Shown: positions 1-8,059 of the stretch, piece after piece
Layout of the letters: each line of letters opens with the position of its first letter
Position numbering within the stretch: position 1 is the stretch's first letter
Assembly (NCBI GenBank): GCA_001612575.1
Contig: LJRV01000508.1
Span: forward strand, 1-42,055
Direction of reading: 5' to 3'
Origin: Streptobacillus notomytis
GTDB taxonomy: Bacteria; Fusobacteriota; Fusobacteriia; Fusobacteriales; Leptotrichiaceae
Length of the DNA: 42,055 bases
Translations under genes and position numbers: made by a program
The notes under the pieces: model-generated
Seen by the model: only the letters and a program-made list of their open reading frames with translations
Database searches by the model: none
What the model was told of the DNA's origin: nothing

Positions 1-52
1 TTCTTTACTTCTTCACCTTTTTCAGTCTTCTTTTCCTTCTAAATTGACTTCC

Positions 53-91
53 TTATATCTTGTTTGCTTTATCTATTCCTTCTCTTTCCAT
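53..91 (-). other. 12-codon ORF downstream of the left-edge promoter
   Basis: An ATG at 91 preceded by an AAGGA element opens a 12-codon reading frame (MEREGIDKANKI) that stops at 53. After it only a Lys/Glu-rich open frame without a start codon reaches the window edge. It could be a leader peptide or a chance ORF; no family is recognised. Confidence 0.2.
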
Positions 92-128
92 TGTCCTTGT
101 CTCACCTATTTTCCCTCCGGTGGACCTC

Positions 129-161
129 ATTATATTAGCATAACTCCCTCTCTGTTGTCAA
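129..161 (-). promoter_or_regulatory. Putative minus-strand promoter at left edge
   Basis: A perfect TTGACA lies at 156-161 (minus strand). An ATATTA-type -10 (TAATAT on the minus strand, 132-137) follows at 18 nt, and a perfect TATAAT (129-134) at 21 nt. It points towards the left edge. Downstream there is only a purine-rich stretch and a 12-codon ORF before the window ends, so the gene it serves is not visible. Confidence 0.5.
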
Positions 162-386
162 GGGGTTTTTTGAAAATTTTTATTTTTTTTATTTAAAACC
201 TTTTATTTCCATATAAATTATAGGTTTTTAAATATTTCATTTTAACCATACAAAATGTTTTTAATATTTTAAATATATATCCTTAATAAATGTTTTACAT
301 TATATAAATTAAGTAAGATACATATTTCTAAATGATACATAACCCCAAATCCATTTAAAATTCTGCCTTATTTTAATCCATATATA

Positions 387-415
387 TTGTAATAACACGT
401 TAAAAGTGATATAAT
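387..415 (+). promoter_or_regulatory. Promoter of the glmU operon
   Basis: TTGTAA (387-392), a 17-nt spacer and a perfect TATAAT (410-415) lie about 35 nt upstream of glmU. The rest of 162-438 is very AT-rich with no gene or clear hairpin. This is probably the main promoter of the plus-strand run up to 6669, since no intergenic gap before 6670 exceeds about 25 nt. Confidence 0.7.
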
Positions 416-450
416 TAATTTAATAATTAAATTTGTGAGTGGGTGATTTT

Positions 451-1791
451 GTGATTTCAATTATTCTTGCAGCAGGTAAAGGTACAAGAATGAAGTCAAA
501 CGTCTCTAAATTAATGCATAAAGTAAATGGGCAACCTATGATAGTTAAGCTTATTAACACCTTAAATAAGGCTGGTATTAACAAAAATATTTTAATATTG
601 GGTTACCTTAAAGAACAAATACTTGAAGTAGTTGATACTGAATATGTAATTCAAGACAAACAATTAGGTACTGGACATGCAGTAATTATTGCAAAGGATA
701 AAATATTAGAAAATGATGATGATATTTTAATCTGCAATGGAGATGGACCTTTATTGACTGTAGAGACTATTAATAAAATGAAAGAAAAATTTGAAGCAAA
801 TTCTTTAGATTGTCTAATTCTTTCTTGTATAGTTAACAATCCTTTAGGTTATGGTAGAATAATCAAAGAAGAGGGAAAAGTTATTGATATAATAGAAGAA
901 GTAGATACAACTATAGAACAAAAAAATATCAAAGAAATAAATGCAGGAGTTTATTTATTTAAAAGAAACTCTTTATTGTCTATACTAGATAAATTTAGTA
1001 ATGATAATAAAAAAGGAGAGTACTATCTAACAGATGCAGTAAAATTATTAAATGAAGAAAACTTAAAAGTAGATAGTCTAGTTCTTGAGGATGAAAAAGA
1101 AATGTTAGGTGTAAATTCTAAATCTCAACTTGCAGATGTTTCTAAGATATTAAGAGAAAGAAAAAATGAAGAACTTATGAATGAAGGAGTTATACTTATA
1201 GATCCTAGCAATACATATATAGAAGAAGATGTAATCATAGGACAAGATAGTATAATTTATCCTAATGTATACATAGAAAAAGGTACTAGAATAGGAAGTA
1301 ATTGTATTATCTATTCTGGAACTAGAATAGAAAATTCTATTATAGGAAATAATGTTATTATAGATAATAGCGTAGTGGAGCTATCTAATATAGAAGATAA
1401 TGTTAGTGTAGGACCATTTGCACACATTAGACCAAATAGCGTATTAAAAGAAAAATCAAAAGTAGGGAATTTTGTTGAAATTAAAAAAGCAATACTACAT
1501 AAAGGTGTTAAATGTGGACATTTAACATATATAGGTGATAGTGAAGTTGGAGAAAATACAAATATAGGAGCTGGAACTATTACATGTAATTATGATGGAG
1601 TAAAAAAACATAAAACAACTATAGGTAAAGATTGCTTTATAGGAAGTAATAGTATTATAGTATCTCCAGTAGAAATAGGAGAAAATGTATTAACTGCCGC
1701 AGGTTCAGTAATTACAAAAGATGTGCCAAATGATAGTATCGCGTTTGGAAGAGCAAAACAGATCAATAAAATTGGAATAAATAAAAAATAG
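451..1791 (+). CDS. glmU: Bifunctional UDP-GlcNAc pyrophosphorylase / glucosamine-1-phosphate acetyltransferase
   Basis: GlmU acetylates glucosamine-1-phosphate and then uridylylates it to UDP-GlcNAc, the cytosolic precursor of peptidoglycan and lipid A. The N-terminal half opens with the nucleotidyltransferase loop LAAGKGTRMKS and has the NGDGPLL segment. The C-terminal half is a left-handed beta-helix of hexapeptide repeats carrying GPFAHIRPNS, the GHLTYIGD catalytic-histidine region and NIGAGTITCNYDG. The 446-residue length is normal for the family. A GTG at 451 is preferred because GGGTGA sits just upstream and the protein then begins MISIILAAGKG; a GTG at 439 would add four residues. It heads the run glmU-prs, a common pairing in Gram-positives and Fusobacteria. 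Confidence 0.96.
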   Translation: MISIILAAGKGTRMKSNVSKLMHKVNGQPMIVKLINTLNKAGINKNILILGYLKEQILEVVDTEYVIQDKQLGTGHAVIIAKDKILENDDDILICNGDGPLLTVETINKMKEKFEANSLDCLILSCIVNNPLGYGRIIKEEGKVIDIIEEVDTTIEQKNIKEINAGVYLFKRNSLLSILDKFSNDNKKGEYYLTDAVKLLNEENLKVDSLVLEDEKEMLGVNSKSQLADVSKILRERKNEELMNEGVILIDPSNTYIEEDVIIGQDSIIYPNVYIEKGTRIGSNCIIYSGTRIENSIIGNNVIIDNSVVELSNIEDNVSVGPFAHIRPNSVLKEKSKVGNFVEIKKAILHKGVKCGHLTYIGDSEVGENTNIGAGTITCNYDGVKKHKTTIGKDCFIGSNSIIVSPVEIGENVLTAAGSVITKDVPNDSIAFGRAKQINKIGINKK

Positions 1792-1812
1792 AAGAAAGTG
1801 TGGGATTTCAAA

Positions 1813-2802
1813 ATGTATAACAATCATGAGATTAAAGTTTATGCTGGAACTTCAAGTGCAAAATTGGCTGCAAAAATAGCTGAGAAACTCAATGTAAAAC
1901 TTGGAGATAGAACTATAATCAGATTTGCTGATGGCGAAACTTTCGCTAAATCTAACGAAACTGTAAGAGGATGTAAAGTATTTGTAATACAATCTACATC
2001 TAAACCTGTTAATGAAAGTATAATGGAACTATTAGTTTTCATAGACTCATTAAAAAGAGCATCTGCAACTGAAATTATCGCAGTTATCCCTTATTATGGA
2101 TATGCAAGACAAGATAGAAAAGCATACCCAAGAGAGCCAATTACATCTAAATTAGTGGCTGATTTATTAACTGTAGCTGGAGCAACTAGAGTTGTTACTA
2201 TGGATTTACACGCAAGACAAATACAAGGATTTTTCAACATACCCGTAGATCATATGGAAGCTTTACCACTATTTGCAAAATATTTTTATGATAAAGGATT
2301 TAATTCAGAAAATGCTGTAGTTGTATCTCCTGATGTTGGTGGAGTTAAAAGAGCTAGAGCATTAGCAAGATCATTAAATCTACCTTTAGCTATAATAGAT
2401 AAAAGACGTGAAAAGGCTAATGTATCAGAAGTTATGAACTTAATAGGAGAAGTTAAAGGTAAAAAAGCAATACTTATAGACGATATTATAGATACTGCTG
2501 GAACTATATGCAACGCAGCTACTGCACTTAAAAATGAAGGGGCATTAGAAGTTTATGCTTGTGCTGTTCATCCAGTATTTTCAGGACCAGCAATAGATAG
2601 ATTAAAAAATTCAGAATTTAACAAAGTTATCGTTACAGATACTATAGAATTACCAGAAGATAAAAAATTTGATAAATTATCTATAGTTTCAACAGCAAGT
2701 ATGTTCGCTGAAACTATAAATAGAATATTTAAAGAAGAAGCAATAAGCGACTTATTTGAAGTTCCTAAAAATTTAGATGTGGAAGGAAAAAATGAACAAT
2801 AG
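1813..2802 (+). CDS. prs: Ribose-phosphate pyrophosphokinase (PRPP synthase)
   Basis: Transfers pyrophosphate from ATP to ribose-5-phosphate to make PRPP for nucleotide, histidine and NAD synthesis. Visible class I signatures are YGYARQDRK, the PRPP-synthase signature region VTMDLHARQIQGFF, and the ribose-phosphate loop DDIIDTAGTI near residue 230. The ATG at 1813 gives MYNNHEIKVYAGTSSAKLA, which matches the usual N-terminus (329 aa); an in-frame GTG at 1798 is less likely. It starts about 20 nt after glmU. Its last 11 nt overlap the next gene, suggesting translational coupling. Confidence 0.96.
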   Translation: MYNNHEIKVYAGTSSAKLAAKIAEKLNVKLGDRTIIRFADGETFAKSNETVRGCKVFVIQSTSKPVNESIMELLVFIDSLKRASATEIIAVIPYYGYARQDRKAYPREPITSKLVADLLTVAGATRVVTMDLHARQIQGFFNIPVDHMEALPLFAKYFYDKGFNSENAVVVSPDVGGVKRARALARSLNLPLAIIDKRREKANVSEVMNLIGEVKGKKAILIDDIIDTAGTICNAATALKNEGALEVYACAVHPVFSGPAIDRLKNSEFNKVIVTDTIELPEDKKFDKLSIVSTASMFAETINRIFKEEAISDLFEVPKNLDVEGKNEQ

Positions 2803-3343
2803 TGTAATACTCTTTCCTACGGATACTGTTTATGGTATAGGAACTCTTCCAAACAAAAAAGCTTTAGATAAAATTTTTAATATCAAAAAAAGGGACAAAA
2901 ATAAGAAAATCATTGCACTAGTTTCAAAAAAAAATATGATAAATAAGGTAATTGAAACTAATAATTTAATAGATAAAATAGTAGATAAGTTTTTTCCAGG
3001 ACCTATCACTTTAATAGTTAAATCCACTCCATTTATCAAAGAACTTTTAGGTTATGAAGATATAGGGGTAAGAATACCTAATAACAAACTAGCATTAGAA
3101 ATAATTGATAAATTTGGAGGAATTTTAATGACAACTTCTGCTAATATAAGTGGAAAAGATGCTCCAAGAAAATCTTTTGAAATAGATAAAGAAATATTAG
3201 ATGCTGTAGACTATAAATATATAGATGATAATAATATAAGTGGAATTTCTTCTAGCATATTTAAAATTGATGGCGAAGATATCACTTTATTAAGAGAGGG
3301 TAAAATCTCATTAATAGAATTAACAAAACTTAAGGAGGAATAA
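2792..3343 (+). CDS. tsaC: L-threonylcarbamoyladenylate synthase (TsaC/YrdC/Sua5 family)
   Basis: This family makes threonylcarbamoyl-AMP from threonine, bicarbonate and ATP, the first step of the t6A37 modification of ANN-decoding tRNAs. The fold is recognised from FPTDTVYGIG near the N-terminus, FPGPITLIVK, the block GVRIPNN, and TTSANISGKDAP. At about 183 residues it is the short YrdC/TsaC form without the Sua5 C-terminal domain. The ATG at 2792 follows AAGGA at about 5 nt and lies inside the end of prs; an upstream GTG at 2777 is less supported. The gene is in an operon with prs and the next ORF, whose Shine-Dalgarno overlaps its 3' end. Confidence 0.9.
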   Translation: MNNSVILFPTDTVYGIGTLPNKKALDKIFNIKKRDKNKKIIALVSKKNMINKVIETNNLIDKIVDKFFPGPITLIVKSTPFIKELLGYEDIGVRIPNNKLALEIIDKFGGILMTTSANISGKDAPRKSFEIDKEILDAVDYKYIDDNNISGISSSIFKIDGEDITLLREGKISLIELTKLKEE

Positions 3344-3344
3344 T

Positions 3345-3800
3345 TTGAAAGGTAAATTAGTAAACCCTAATAGCATTTCTGATATGGATATTATGAATGC
3401 AAAAAGTCAAGCAAGCATGGCTGCTTTACTTCAAAAAATTGGAAAAGGTAAAAGAAAAAAAGAAGTAACATTAAGTAAAAGTTCACAAAAATATTTAGAA
3501 CAAATGATAGGTGAAATGAAAAAACAAATGATAATGTATGAAAAACAACTACCTAACGTATTTTCATTCTTTAAATATGTAGAAAAATCATTACATGTAG
3601 GTAAGAAAGAAAAAAGGCCTAAAGAAAAAGTTCTTGCACTTTCTTTTGAAGAATATGATTTAATAATAAAACAAATGAAAGATGTAATTAAAGGTTTAGC
3701 GTTAGAAAAATCTAAATTAAAATGGTATAACATCATAAAAAAAATGCTATACAAAATGATGACTAAACAAACAGAAGAATTACTAAAAGATATGAAATAA
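3345..3800 (+). CDS. Hypothetical protein, lysine-rich and helical
   Basis: I do not recognise this 151-residue protein. It starts at TTG 3345, placed 6 nt after a strong AAGGAGG (3332-3338) and directly after the tsaC stop, so the start is well supported despite the rare codon. It is very rich in Lys, Met and Glu, strongly basic, apparently all-helical, and has no signal peptide or transmembrane segment. A methionine- and glutamine-containing helix (about residues 45-75) and a C-terminal basic helix could form a helical bundle or bind nucleic acid; that is inference only. It lies between the tRNA-modification gene and the GspE-like ATPase in the same operon. Confidence 0.75.
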   Translation: MKGKLVNPNSISDMDIMNAKSQASMAALLQKIGKGKRKKEVTLSKSSQKYLEQMIGEMKKQMIMYEKQLPNVFSFFKYVEKSLHVGKKEKRPKEKVLALSFEEYDLIIKQMKDVIKGLALEKSKLKWYNIIKKMLYKMMTKQTEELLKDMK

Positions 3801-3814
3801 TATTAGGGGGTTAA

Positions 3815-4855
3815 ATGAGGGATAATAATAAAAACACGGCAACTACCTCAGATAGTTGCTTTTTGTTTAATTTAGAAAATATTTTAGAATTGGCTATTTC
3901 AAAAAATGCTACTGATATACATATTAGAGAACATGAAAATAGTTGTAAATTAGAATTAAGAATAAACGGGGGTATAAATAAGATAGAAAATACCTCTAAA
4001 TTAAATGTAAGAGAAATAATTGCTAGAATTAAAATACTTTCAAAATTAAATGTTGCAGAAAAAAGATTACCACAAGATGGCGCTTTTACACATATTTTTA
4101 AAAATAGAAAATATGATATACGTGTTGCAACATTACCAAGTAATATGGGAGAAAATGTAGTTTTAAGAATATTAAACTCAAGCTTAGATGATGTTAGTTT
4201 AACAGCTTTAGGATTTGATAATACTAGTATTTCAATTCTTCAAAAAGCCTGTTTTCAAAATAATGGGCTTATACTTATAACAGGTCCTACAGGAAGTGGA
4301 AAATCTACTACACTACTTTCTTTAATTAATATACTTATGAAAAGTAAAAGAAAAATAATAACTATAGAAGATCCTATAGAAAATAAGATTGAAGATATAG
4401 TTCAAATACAGGTTAAAGAAGAAATAGGATTAAGTTTTGAAAAAATATTAAGAACTGTGTTAAGATCAGATCCCGACATTATTGTTATAAGTGAAATTAG
4501 AGATGAAATAACAGCACAAATTGCAATTAGAGCTGCACTTACAGGTCATTTAGTTCTTACCACTTTACATACTAATGATAGTGTATCAACTATAAATAGA
4601 TTAATAGATATGAATATTCCTAAATATCTAATACTTGATTCTTTACTTTGTATACTTTCACAAAGATTAGTATTTGATGGTTATAAAAGAATTTGTATAT
4701 CAGAAATACTTGAAATAAATGATGAAATTAAAAAAATCTTTAATAATACTTTTGATAAAACAACTATAGAAGAAAAACTTAAAAGCAAAGGCTTTATTAC
4801 ATTAAAAGAAAAATTAGAAAAGAGGTGTAAGCTTGAAGAATATTATTGTTTATGA
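3815..4855 (+). CDS. GspE/PilB/ComGA-family secretion or pilus ATPase
   Basis: A hexameric traffic ATPase of the type II secretion/type IV pilus superfamily. It has the N2-type domain (ATDIHIRE, then IKILSKLNVAEKRLPQDG, typical of GspE/ComGA), a Walker A GPTGSGKST near residues 157-165, a Walker B region PDIIVISEIRD near 220, and the His box LTGHLVLTTLHTND. At 346 aa it lacks the GspE N1 domain and the tetracysteine zinc site, so it is closest in build to ComGA of competence pseudopili. The ATG at 3815 follows TAGGGGG. However, codons 9-17 encode a terminator-like hairpin, so a start at the TTG near 3863, just before FNLENILELAISK, is possible. No other pilus gene is in the window. Its 3' end overlaps the next gene by 23 nt. 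Confidence 0.82.
   Translation: MRDNNKNTATTSDSCFLFNLENILELAISKNATDIHIREHENSCKLELRINGGINKIENTSKLNVREIIARIKILSKLNVAEKRLPQDGAFTHIFKNRKYDIRVATLPSNMGENVVLRILNSSLDDVSLTALGFDNTSISILQKACFQNNGLILITGPTGSGKSTTLLSLINILMKSKRKIITIEDPIENKIEDIVQIQVKEEIGLSFEKILRTVLRSDPDIIVISEIRDEITAQIAIRAALTGHLVLTTLHTNDSVSTINRLIDMNIPKYLILDSLLCILSQRLVFDGYKRICISEILEINDEIKKIFNNTFDKTTIEEKLKSKGFITLKEKLEKRCKLEEYYCL
3839..3864 (+). terminator. Terminator-like hairpin inside the 5' end of the ATPase gene
   Basis: GCAACTA (3839-3845) pairs with TAGTTGC (3853-3859) around a 7-nt loop and is followed by five T. It lies 24 nt inside the annotated ATPase ORF. It may act as an intrinsic terminator or attenuator between the upstream housekeeping genes and the ATPase. 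Confidence 0.5.
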
Positions 4856-5435
4856 TTTTGATAAAACTATTTATGATGGTGAAACATCTACTGATTTTAT
4901 GAGATTTTTCCTTAAAAGAAACCCAAAATATATCTTAAAAATATACAAGGTAATACACTCATTAATATATTATAGATATGATTTAAAAAAATCTAAAGAG
5001 ATATTTTTTTCAATATTAGATGATATAGAAATTGAGTATCTAAAAAAAGAAATACATGAATTTTGGGTAGAAAATAAAAAGAGAATATTCACTTGGGTTT
5101 ATGATGAAATCATGGAAAATAAAAAGGAAGCAGAAGAATTAATATTAATTTCTGCAACTCCTAGCTTATTTCTTGAAGAAATTTCAAAGGAATTAGGTTT
5201 TAATAAATTAATAGCTACTACCTTTTTTAAACAAAACAAATATTTTATAAGTAAGATAAATGGTAAAAATTGTAAACATGTAGAAAAAGTATATAAACTT
5301 AAAGAATATCTACCTAAATTTAATATACTTGCTTTTTATTCTGATAGTATGTCAGATAAACCTTTATTTGATCTTGCTCAAAAAAAATATTTTATATCTA
5401 AAGGTATAAAAAAGAAAGGGCTTCCAAATGAATAA
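4833..5435 (+). CDS. HAD-superfamily (subclass IB) phosphatase-like protein
   Basis: A 200-residue haloacid-dehalogenase fold of the SerB-like IB subclass. Motif I is YDFDKT (Asp8 nucleophile, Asp10 acid/base), motif II is the Ser in ISATPS, and motif IV is YSDSMSDKPLF. The cap is a helical insert between motifs I and II, rich in Tyr, Lys and Phe. Relatives include phosphoserine phosphatase and CicA/MorA-type proteins; the substrate cannot be read from sequence. The TTG start at 4833 is supported by AGAGGTG 5 nt upstream and lies inside the end of the ATPase gene. The last 8 nt overlap truA, so the two are probably translationally coupled. Confidence 0.85.
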   Translation: MKNIIVYDFDKTIYDGETSTDFMRFFLKRNPKYILKIYKVIHSLIYYRYDLKKSKEIFFSILDDIEIEYLKKEIHEFWVENKKRIFTWVYDEIMENKKEAEELILISATPSLFLEEISKELGFNKLIATTFFKQNKYFISKINGKNCKHVEKVYKLKEYLPKFNILAFYSDSMSDKPLFDLAQKKYFISKGIKKKGLPNE

Positions 5436-6162
5436 TATCAAAATTATATATCAATATGATGGAAGTGCTTTTTATGGTTCACAAAGACAAAAGGATAAAA
5501 TTACTGTTCAAGGAACTATAGAAGATATACTTATTAATTCATTTAATGAAAAAGTTAATATGATAAGTTCTGGAAGAACTGATAAAGGAGTTCATGCCAA
5601 AATGCAAATTTCTAATTTTATAATTAACAAAAATATAAAATTAGGGATTATAAAAGATAAAATAGAGAAATATTCAAACTATGCCATTAAAATTATTTCA
5701 ATAGAAAAGGTTGATATAAACTATAATTCTAGATATGATAGTATAGAAAGAACATATGAATATATAATTTCAAATCAAGAAAATATTACACCTTTTAATA
5801 GAAAATATATAACAGGTGTGCGTTATGAAATTGATGTTGAAAAATTAAATGATATTTTGAAACATTTTCTTGGTAAACATAATTTTTATAATTTTTCAAA
5901 AAAAGAAAATAAAGCTAACAAAAATCCAATCAGAGAGATTTATAAATGTTATGCTATAAGAAAAGATAAAAATATTCATATATATATTACAGGAAACAGT
6001 TTTTTAAAAACTATGGTAAGGATAATTATAGGAACAGCTTTAGCTATATATGAAAATAAAATTAATATAGATTTTATTAAAAAAGGATTCGATTATCCAA
6101 ATCCTAATACAAAAAAATATATATTAGATGGAAGTGGACTTTATCTATACCATGTAAAATAA
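5428..6162 (+). CDS. truA: tRNA pseudouridine(38-40) synthase
   Basis: TruA isomerises uridines 38-40 in the anticodon stem-loop of many tRNAs. The catalytic motif SSGRTDKGVHA is present with the nucleophile at about Asp52, matching Asp60 of the E. coli enzyme. The N-terminal IIYQYDGSAFYGSQRQ and the C-terminal FLKTMVRIIIGTAL block are also typical. The length (244 aa) is normal. The ATG is inside the end of the HAD gene. The neighbourhood contains a second tRNA-modification gene (tsaC). Confidence 0.95.
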   Translation: MNNIKIIYQYDGSAFYGSQRQKDKITVQGTIEDILINSFNEKVNMISSGRTDKGVHAKMQISNFIINKNIKLGIIKDKIEKYSNYAIKIISIEKVDINYNSRYDSIERTYEYIISNQENITPFNRKYITGVRYEIDVEKLNDILKHFLGKHNFYNFSKKENKANKNPIREIYKCYAIRKDKNIHIYITGNSFLKTMVRIIIGTALAIYENKINIDFIKKGFDYPNPNTKKYILDGSGLYLYHVK

Positions 6163-6171
6163 GGAGAAAAT

Positions 6172-6669
6172 ATGAAGATAACTATACAACAATGTATATT
6201 TTTAATATCAAATTTAACAAAAAAACAAAATAGAATTTTTCTTAATTTAAACTCTTATTCTAATATACCTCTAAAAGTTAATGGAAAAGATGTTTTTGAT
6301 AAAATACAGGCTAAAGAAATGTTAGAAGCATATTCAGAACTTGAAACTATAAATGAAGATTTAGCTATTTTAAAAACTACTCTAAATCATGCAAATGCTA
6401 CTAACAAAATAGATGAAATGCCTCTATTTTACCATTTAGAAGATGTAAAGAATAAAAGAGCTTTATTATCATTTTTAGAAAGAGTTCTTAATTCTAATAC
6501 TTCAAATGCAGAAAGTGGTGTAGGTATAGTAAACTATGGTGTATTAAATAGAGATATTTTAAAAGAAGAGTTCATAAAATTAGAAAAAGAGGTCAACTCT
6601 ATGTCAGAAAGAATAGATATAGAAAATTCAAAGATAACTATAGAAGTTGACCTAAAAGGTAAATATTAA
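6172..6669 (+). CDS. Hypothetical protein, cytosolic and helical
   Basis: Not firmly recognised. The 165-residue protein follows truA by 9 nt with an AAGGAGA Shine-Dalgarno, so it is very likely translated as the last gene of the run. It has no signal peptide or membrane segment. The middle (about residues 40-85) looks like two long helices with the pattern EAYSELETINEDLAILKTTL followed by HANATNK. This faintly recalls DIP1984/septicolysin-like helical proteins, but I would not assign it to that family. The C-terminus has alternating hydrophobic residues (ITIEVDLKGKY), suggesting a short beta strand. Confidence 0.75.
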   Translation: MKITIQQCIFLISNLTKKQNRIFLNLNSYSNIPLKVNGKDVFDKIQAKEMLEAYSELETINEDLAILKTTLNHANATNKIDEMPLFYHLEDVKNKRALLSFLERVLNSNTSNAESGVGIVNYGVLNRDILKEEFIKLEKEVNSMSERIDIENSKITIEVDLKGKY

Positions 6670-6701
6670 TTATTTTGGGTAGTAATTCTTTTTTAATCAG
6701 A

Positions 6702-6821
6702 TTTAAATCGAACGACTATTTTTACGATTTATTTATTTCACACCTTATACTAACGAACGATTTAAAGTAAATATATAGAATTACAATGGAGCTTCGCTCA
6801 AAAACTTTTGGGACAAGTTTT
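6702..6821. terminator. Convergent intergenic region with inverted repeats
   Basis: Between the end of the plus-strand run and the convergent HAD gene there is a 9-nt inverted repeat, TTTAAATCG (6702-6710) with CGATTTAAA (6758-6766). There are also a small GAGC-TTC-GCTC hairpin (6789-6799) and AAAACTT/AAGTTTT (6801-6807, 6815-6821). They probably end transcription from both sides, although none has a perfect T tract. No gene is visible in 6670-6833. Confidence 0.4.
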
Positions 6822-6833
6822 GCCTTTAAAGTC

Positions 6834-7631
6834 CTATATTAATTTAAACATTTCAAGCATTTTTACAAAACCATCATTGTCTACACTATCTGTTACATAT
6901 TTTGCGTGAGATTTAACTAAATCACTTGCATTTCCCATAGCAACAGAATGTTCTACTACTTCAAACATAGAAATATCATTATTTCCATCACCTATAGCTA
7001 TTGCCTCACTAGGATCTATATTAAATTCTTTCATAAATGCTTTAAGTCCATTTCCCTTACTTGCATTCTTATTTAATATTTCTATACTTATTGGTATGTT
7101 TCTTACAAAATAGTATTTATCAATAAAATCTTTATTATGTGTATTTTCAAATTCATCTAGCTTTTCTTTGCTTCCCATTATATTCACTCTTGAAATTTCA
7201 ATATTTTCATCTTCAACAAATTTTTCCATTTCCATTGAAAGTATTTCATTATCTTCTATTATTTCTGGGAATATTTCATTAACATAATACAATTTATCTG
7301 GAGTATAAACACTCAAATTATATTTATTATCCACATTTTTTCTAATATTTCTGTAATCATCAAGGGTTAAAGAAAAATGTTTAATTATCTTTCTTGTATC
7401 TATATTTTGAACTACAGCTCCTGTTGTAAGTATTGCATAATTATTTTTACCTGATAATTTAAGTAAATCAAACATTTCATAAAGACTATCTATACTTCTT
7501 CCTGTATTTACAATTAAAATTATTCCTTTATTTTCTAATTTATGAAAAGCTTCTATTACAGCTTTTGATAATTTAGAATTTTTAAGTATAGTTCCATCTA
7601 AATCAAAAGAAATTAATTTAATATTATTCAT
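6834..7631 (-). CDS. Cof-type HAD-IIB family hydrolase
   Basis: A 265-residue sugar-phosphate/flavin-phosphatase-type HAD protein. Motif I is FDLDGTIL (Asp10, Asp12), motif II is NTGRS, motif III is the Lys in SKGNGLKAF, and motif IV is IGDGNNDISMF followed by AMGNAS. A C2 cap domain lies between motifs II and III. Substrates of this family vary, and the sequence does not fix one. It is downstream of rpsP but separated from it by a strong hairpin, so expression may be by readthrough. The ATG is preceded by AAAGGA. Confidence 0.88.
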   Translation of the reverse strand: MNNIKLISFDLDGTILKNSKLSKAVIEAFHKLENKGIILIVNTGRSIDSLYEMFDLLKLSGKNNYAILTTGAVVQNIDTRKIIKHFSLTLDDYRNIRKNVDNKYNLSVYTPDKLYYVNEIFPEIIEDNEILSMEMEKFVEDENIEISRVNIMGSKEKLDEFENTHNKDFIDKYYFVRNIPISIEILNKNASKGNGLKAFMKEFNIDPSEAIAIGDGNNDISMFEVVEHSVAMGNASDLVKSHAKYVTDSVDNDGFVKMLEMFKLI

Positions 7632-7642
7632 AATATTCCTTT

Positions 7643-7692
7643 CTAAAAGAAAAACACTTAAATACTAAGATAAAATCTATTATTTAAGTGTT
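7643..7692 (-). terminator. Intrinsic terminator or attenuator after rpsP
   Basis: A perfect 12-bp stem (7653-7664 pairing with 7681-7692; AACACTTAAATA on both strands) is followed on the minus strand by a T-rich tract (7643-7652). It lies in the 78-nt gap between rpsP and the HAD gene. Confidence 0.75.
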
Positions 7693-7709
7693 ATATATTC
7701 TATATTTAT

Positions 7710-7976
7710 TTATCTTTTTTTAGAAGCTTCAAATTTTTCCCAAATTCCTGCTTTAGTTAAGATAGATTTAACTGTTTCTGTTGGTTGTGCTCCATTTGAT
7801 AAAAATTTTAAAATTTCTTCTTCTTTTAAGTTTACTTGATTTTCAGAAACTAATGGATTATATGTTCCAACGTAAGCTACTGCTTTCCCATCTCTTTTCC
7901 CTAATGCTTCCATTGCTGCTATTCTATAGAAAGGTGATTTTTTTCTACCTAATCTAGTTAATCTTAATTTTAACAT
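7710..7976 (-). CDS. rpsP: 30S ribosomal protein S16
   Basis: S16 is a small assembly protein of the 30S body. The 88-residue product has the usual N-terminus MLKLRLTRLGRKKSPFYRI, the block AMEALGKRDGKAVAYVGTYNP, and GAQPTETVKSILTKAGIWEKF at the C-terminus. Start and length match the family, and GGAGGA lies about 9 nt before the ATG. In many bacteria rpsP follows ffh/ylxM; here two large acyltransferase fusions sit between them and rpsP has its own promoter. Confidence 0.97.
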   Translation of the reverse strand: MLKLRLTRLGRKKSPFYRIAAMEALGKRDGKAVAYVGTYNPLVSENQVNLKEEEILKFLSNGAQPTETVKSILTKAGIWEKFEASKKR

Positions 7977-8007
7977 TTATTATTCCTCCAAATTTTTATT
8001 ACAATAC

Positions 8008-8036
8008 ATTTTACAATATTAAGAAAATATTGTCAA
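8008..8036 (-). promoter_or_regulatory. rpsP promoter
   Basis: Perfect TTGACA (8031-8036), 17-nt spacer and TAAAAT (8008-8013) on the minus strand, about 30 nt before the rpsP ATG. The -35 is one arm of a TTGTCAA/TTGACAA inverted repeat that ends upstream transcription only weakly if at all. Confidence 0.75.
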
Positions 8037-8059
8037 GTATTTTTTATTGACAAATTTTT

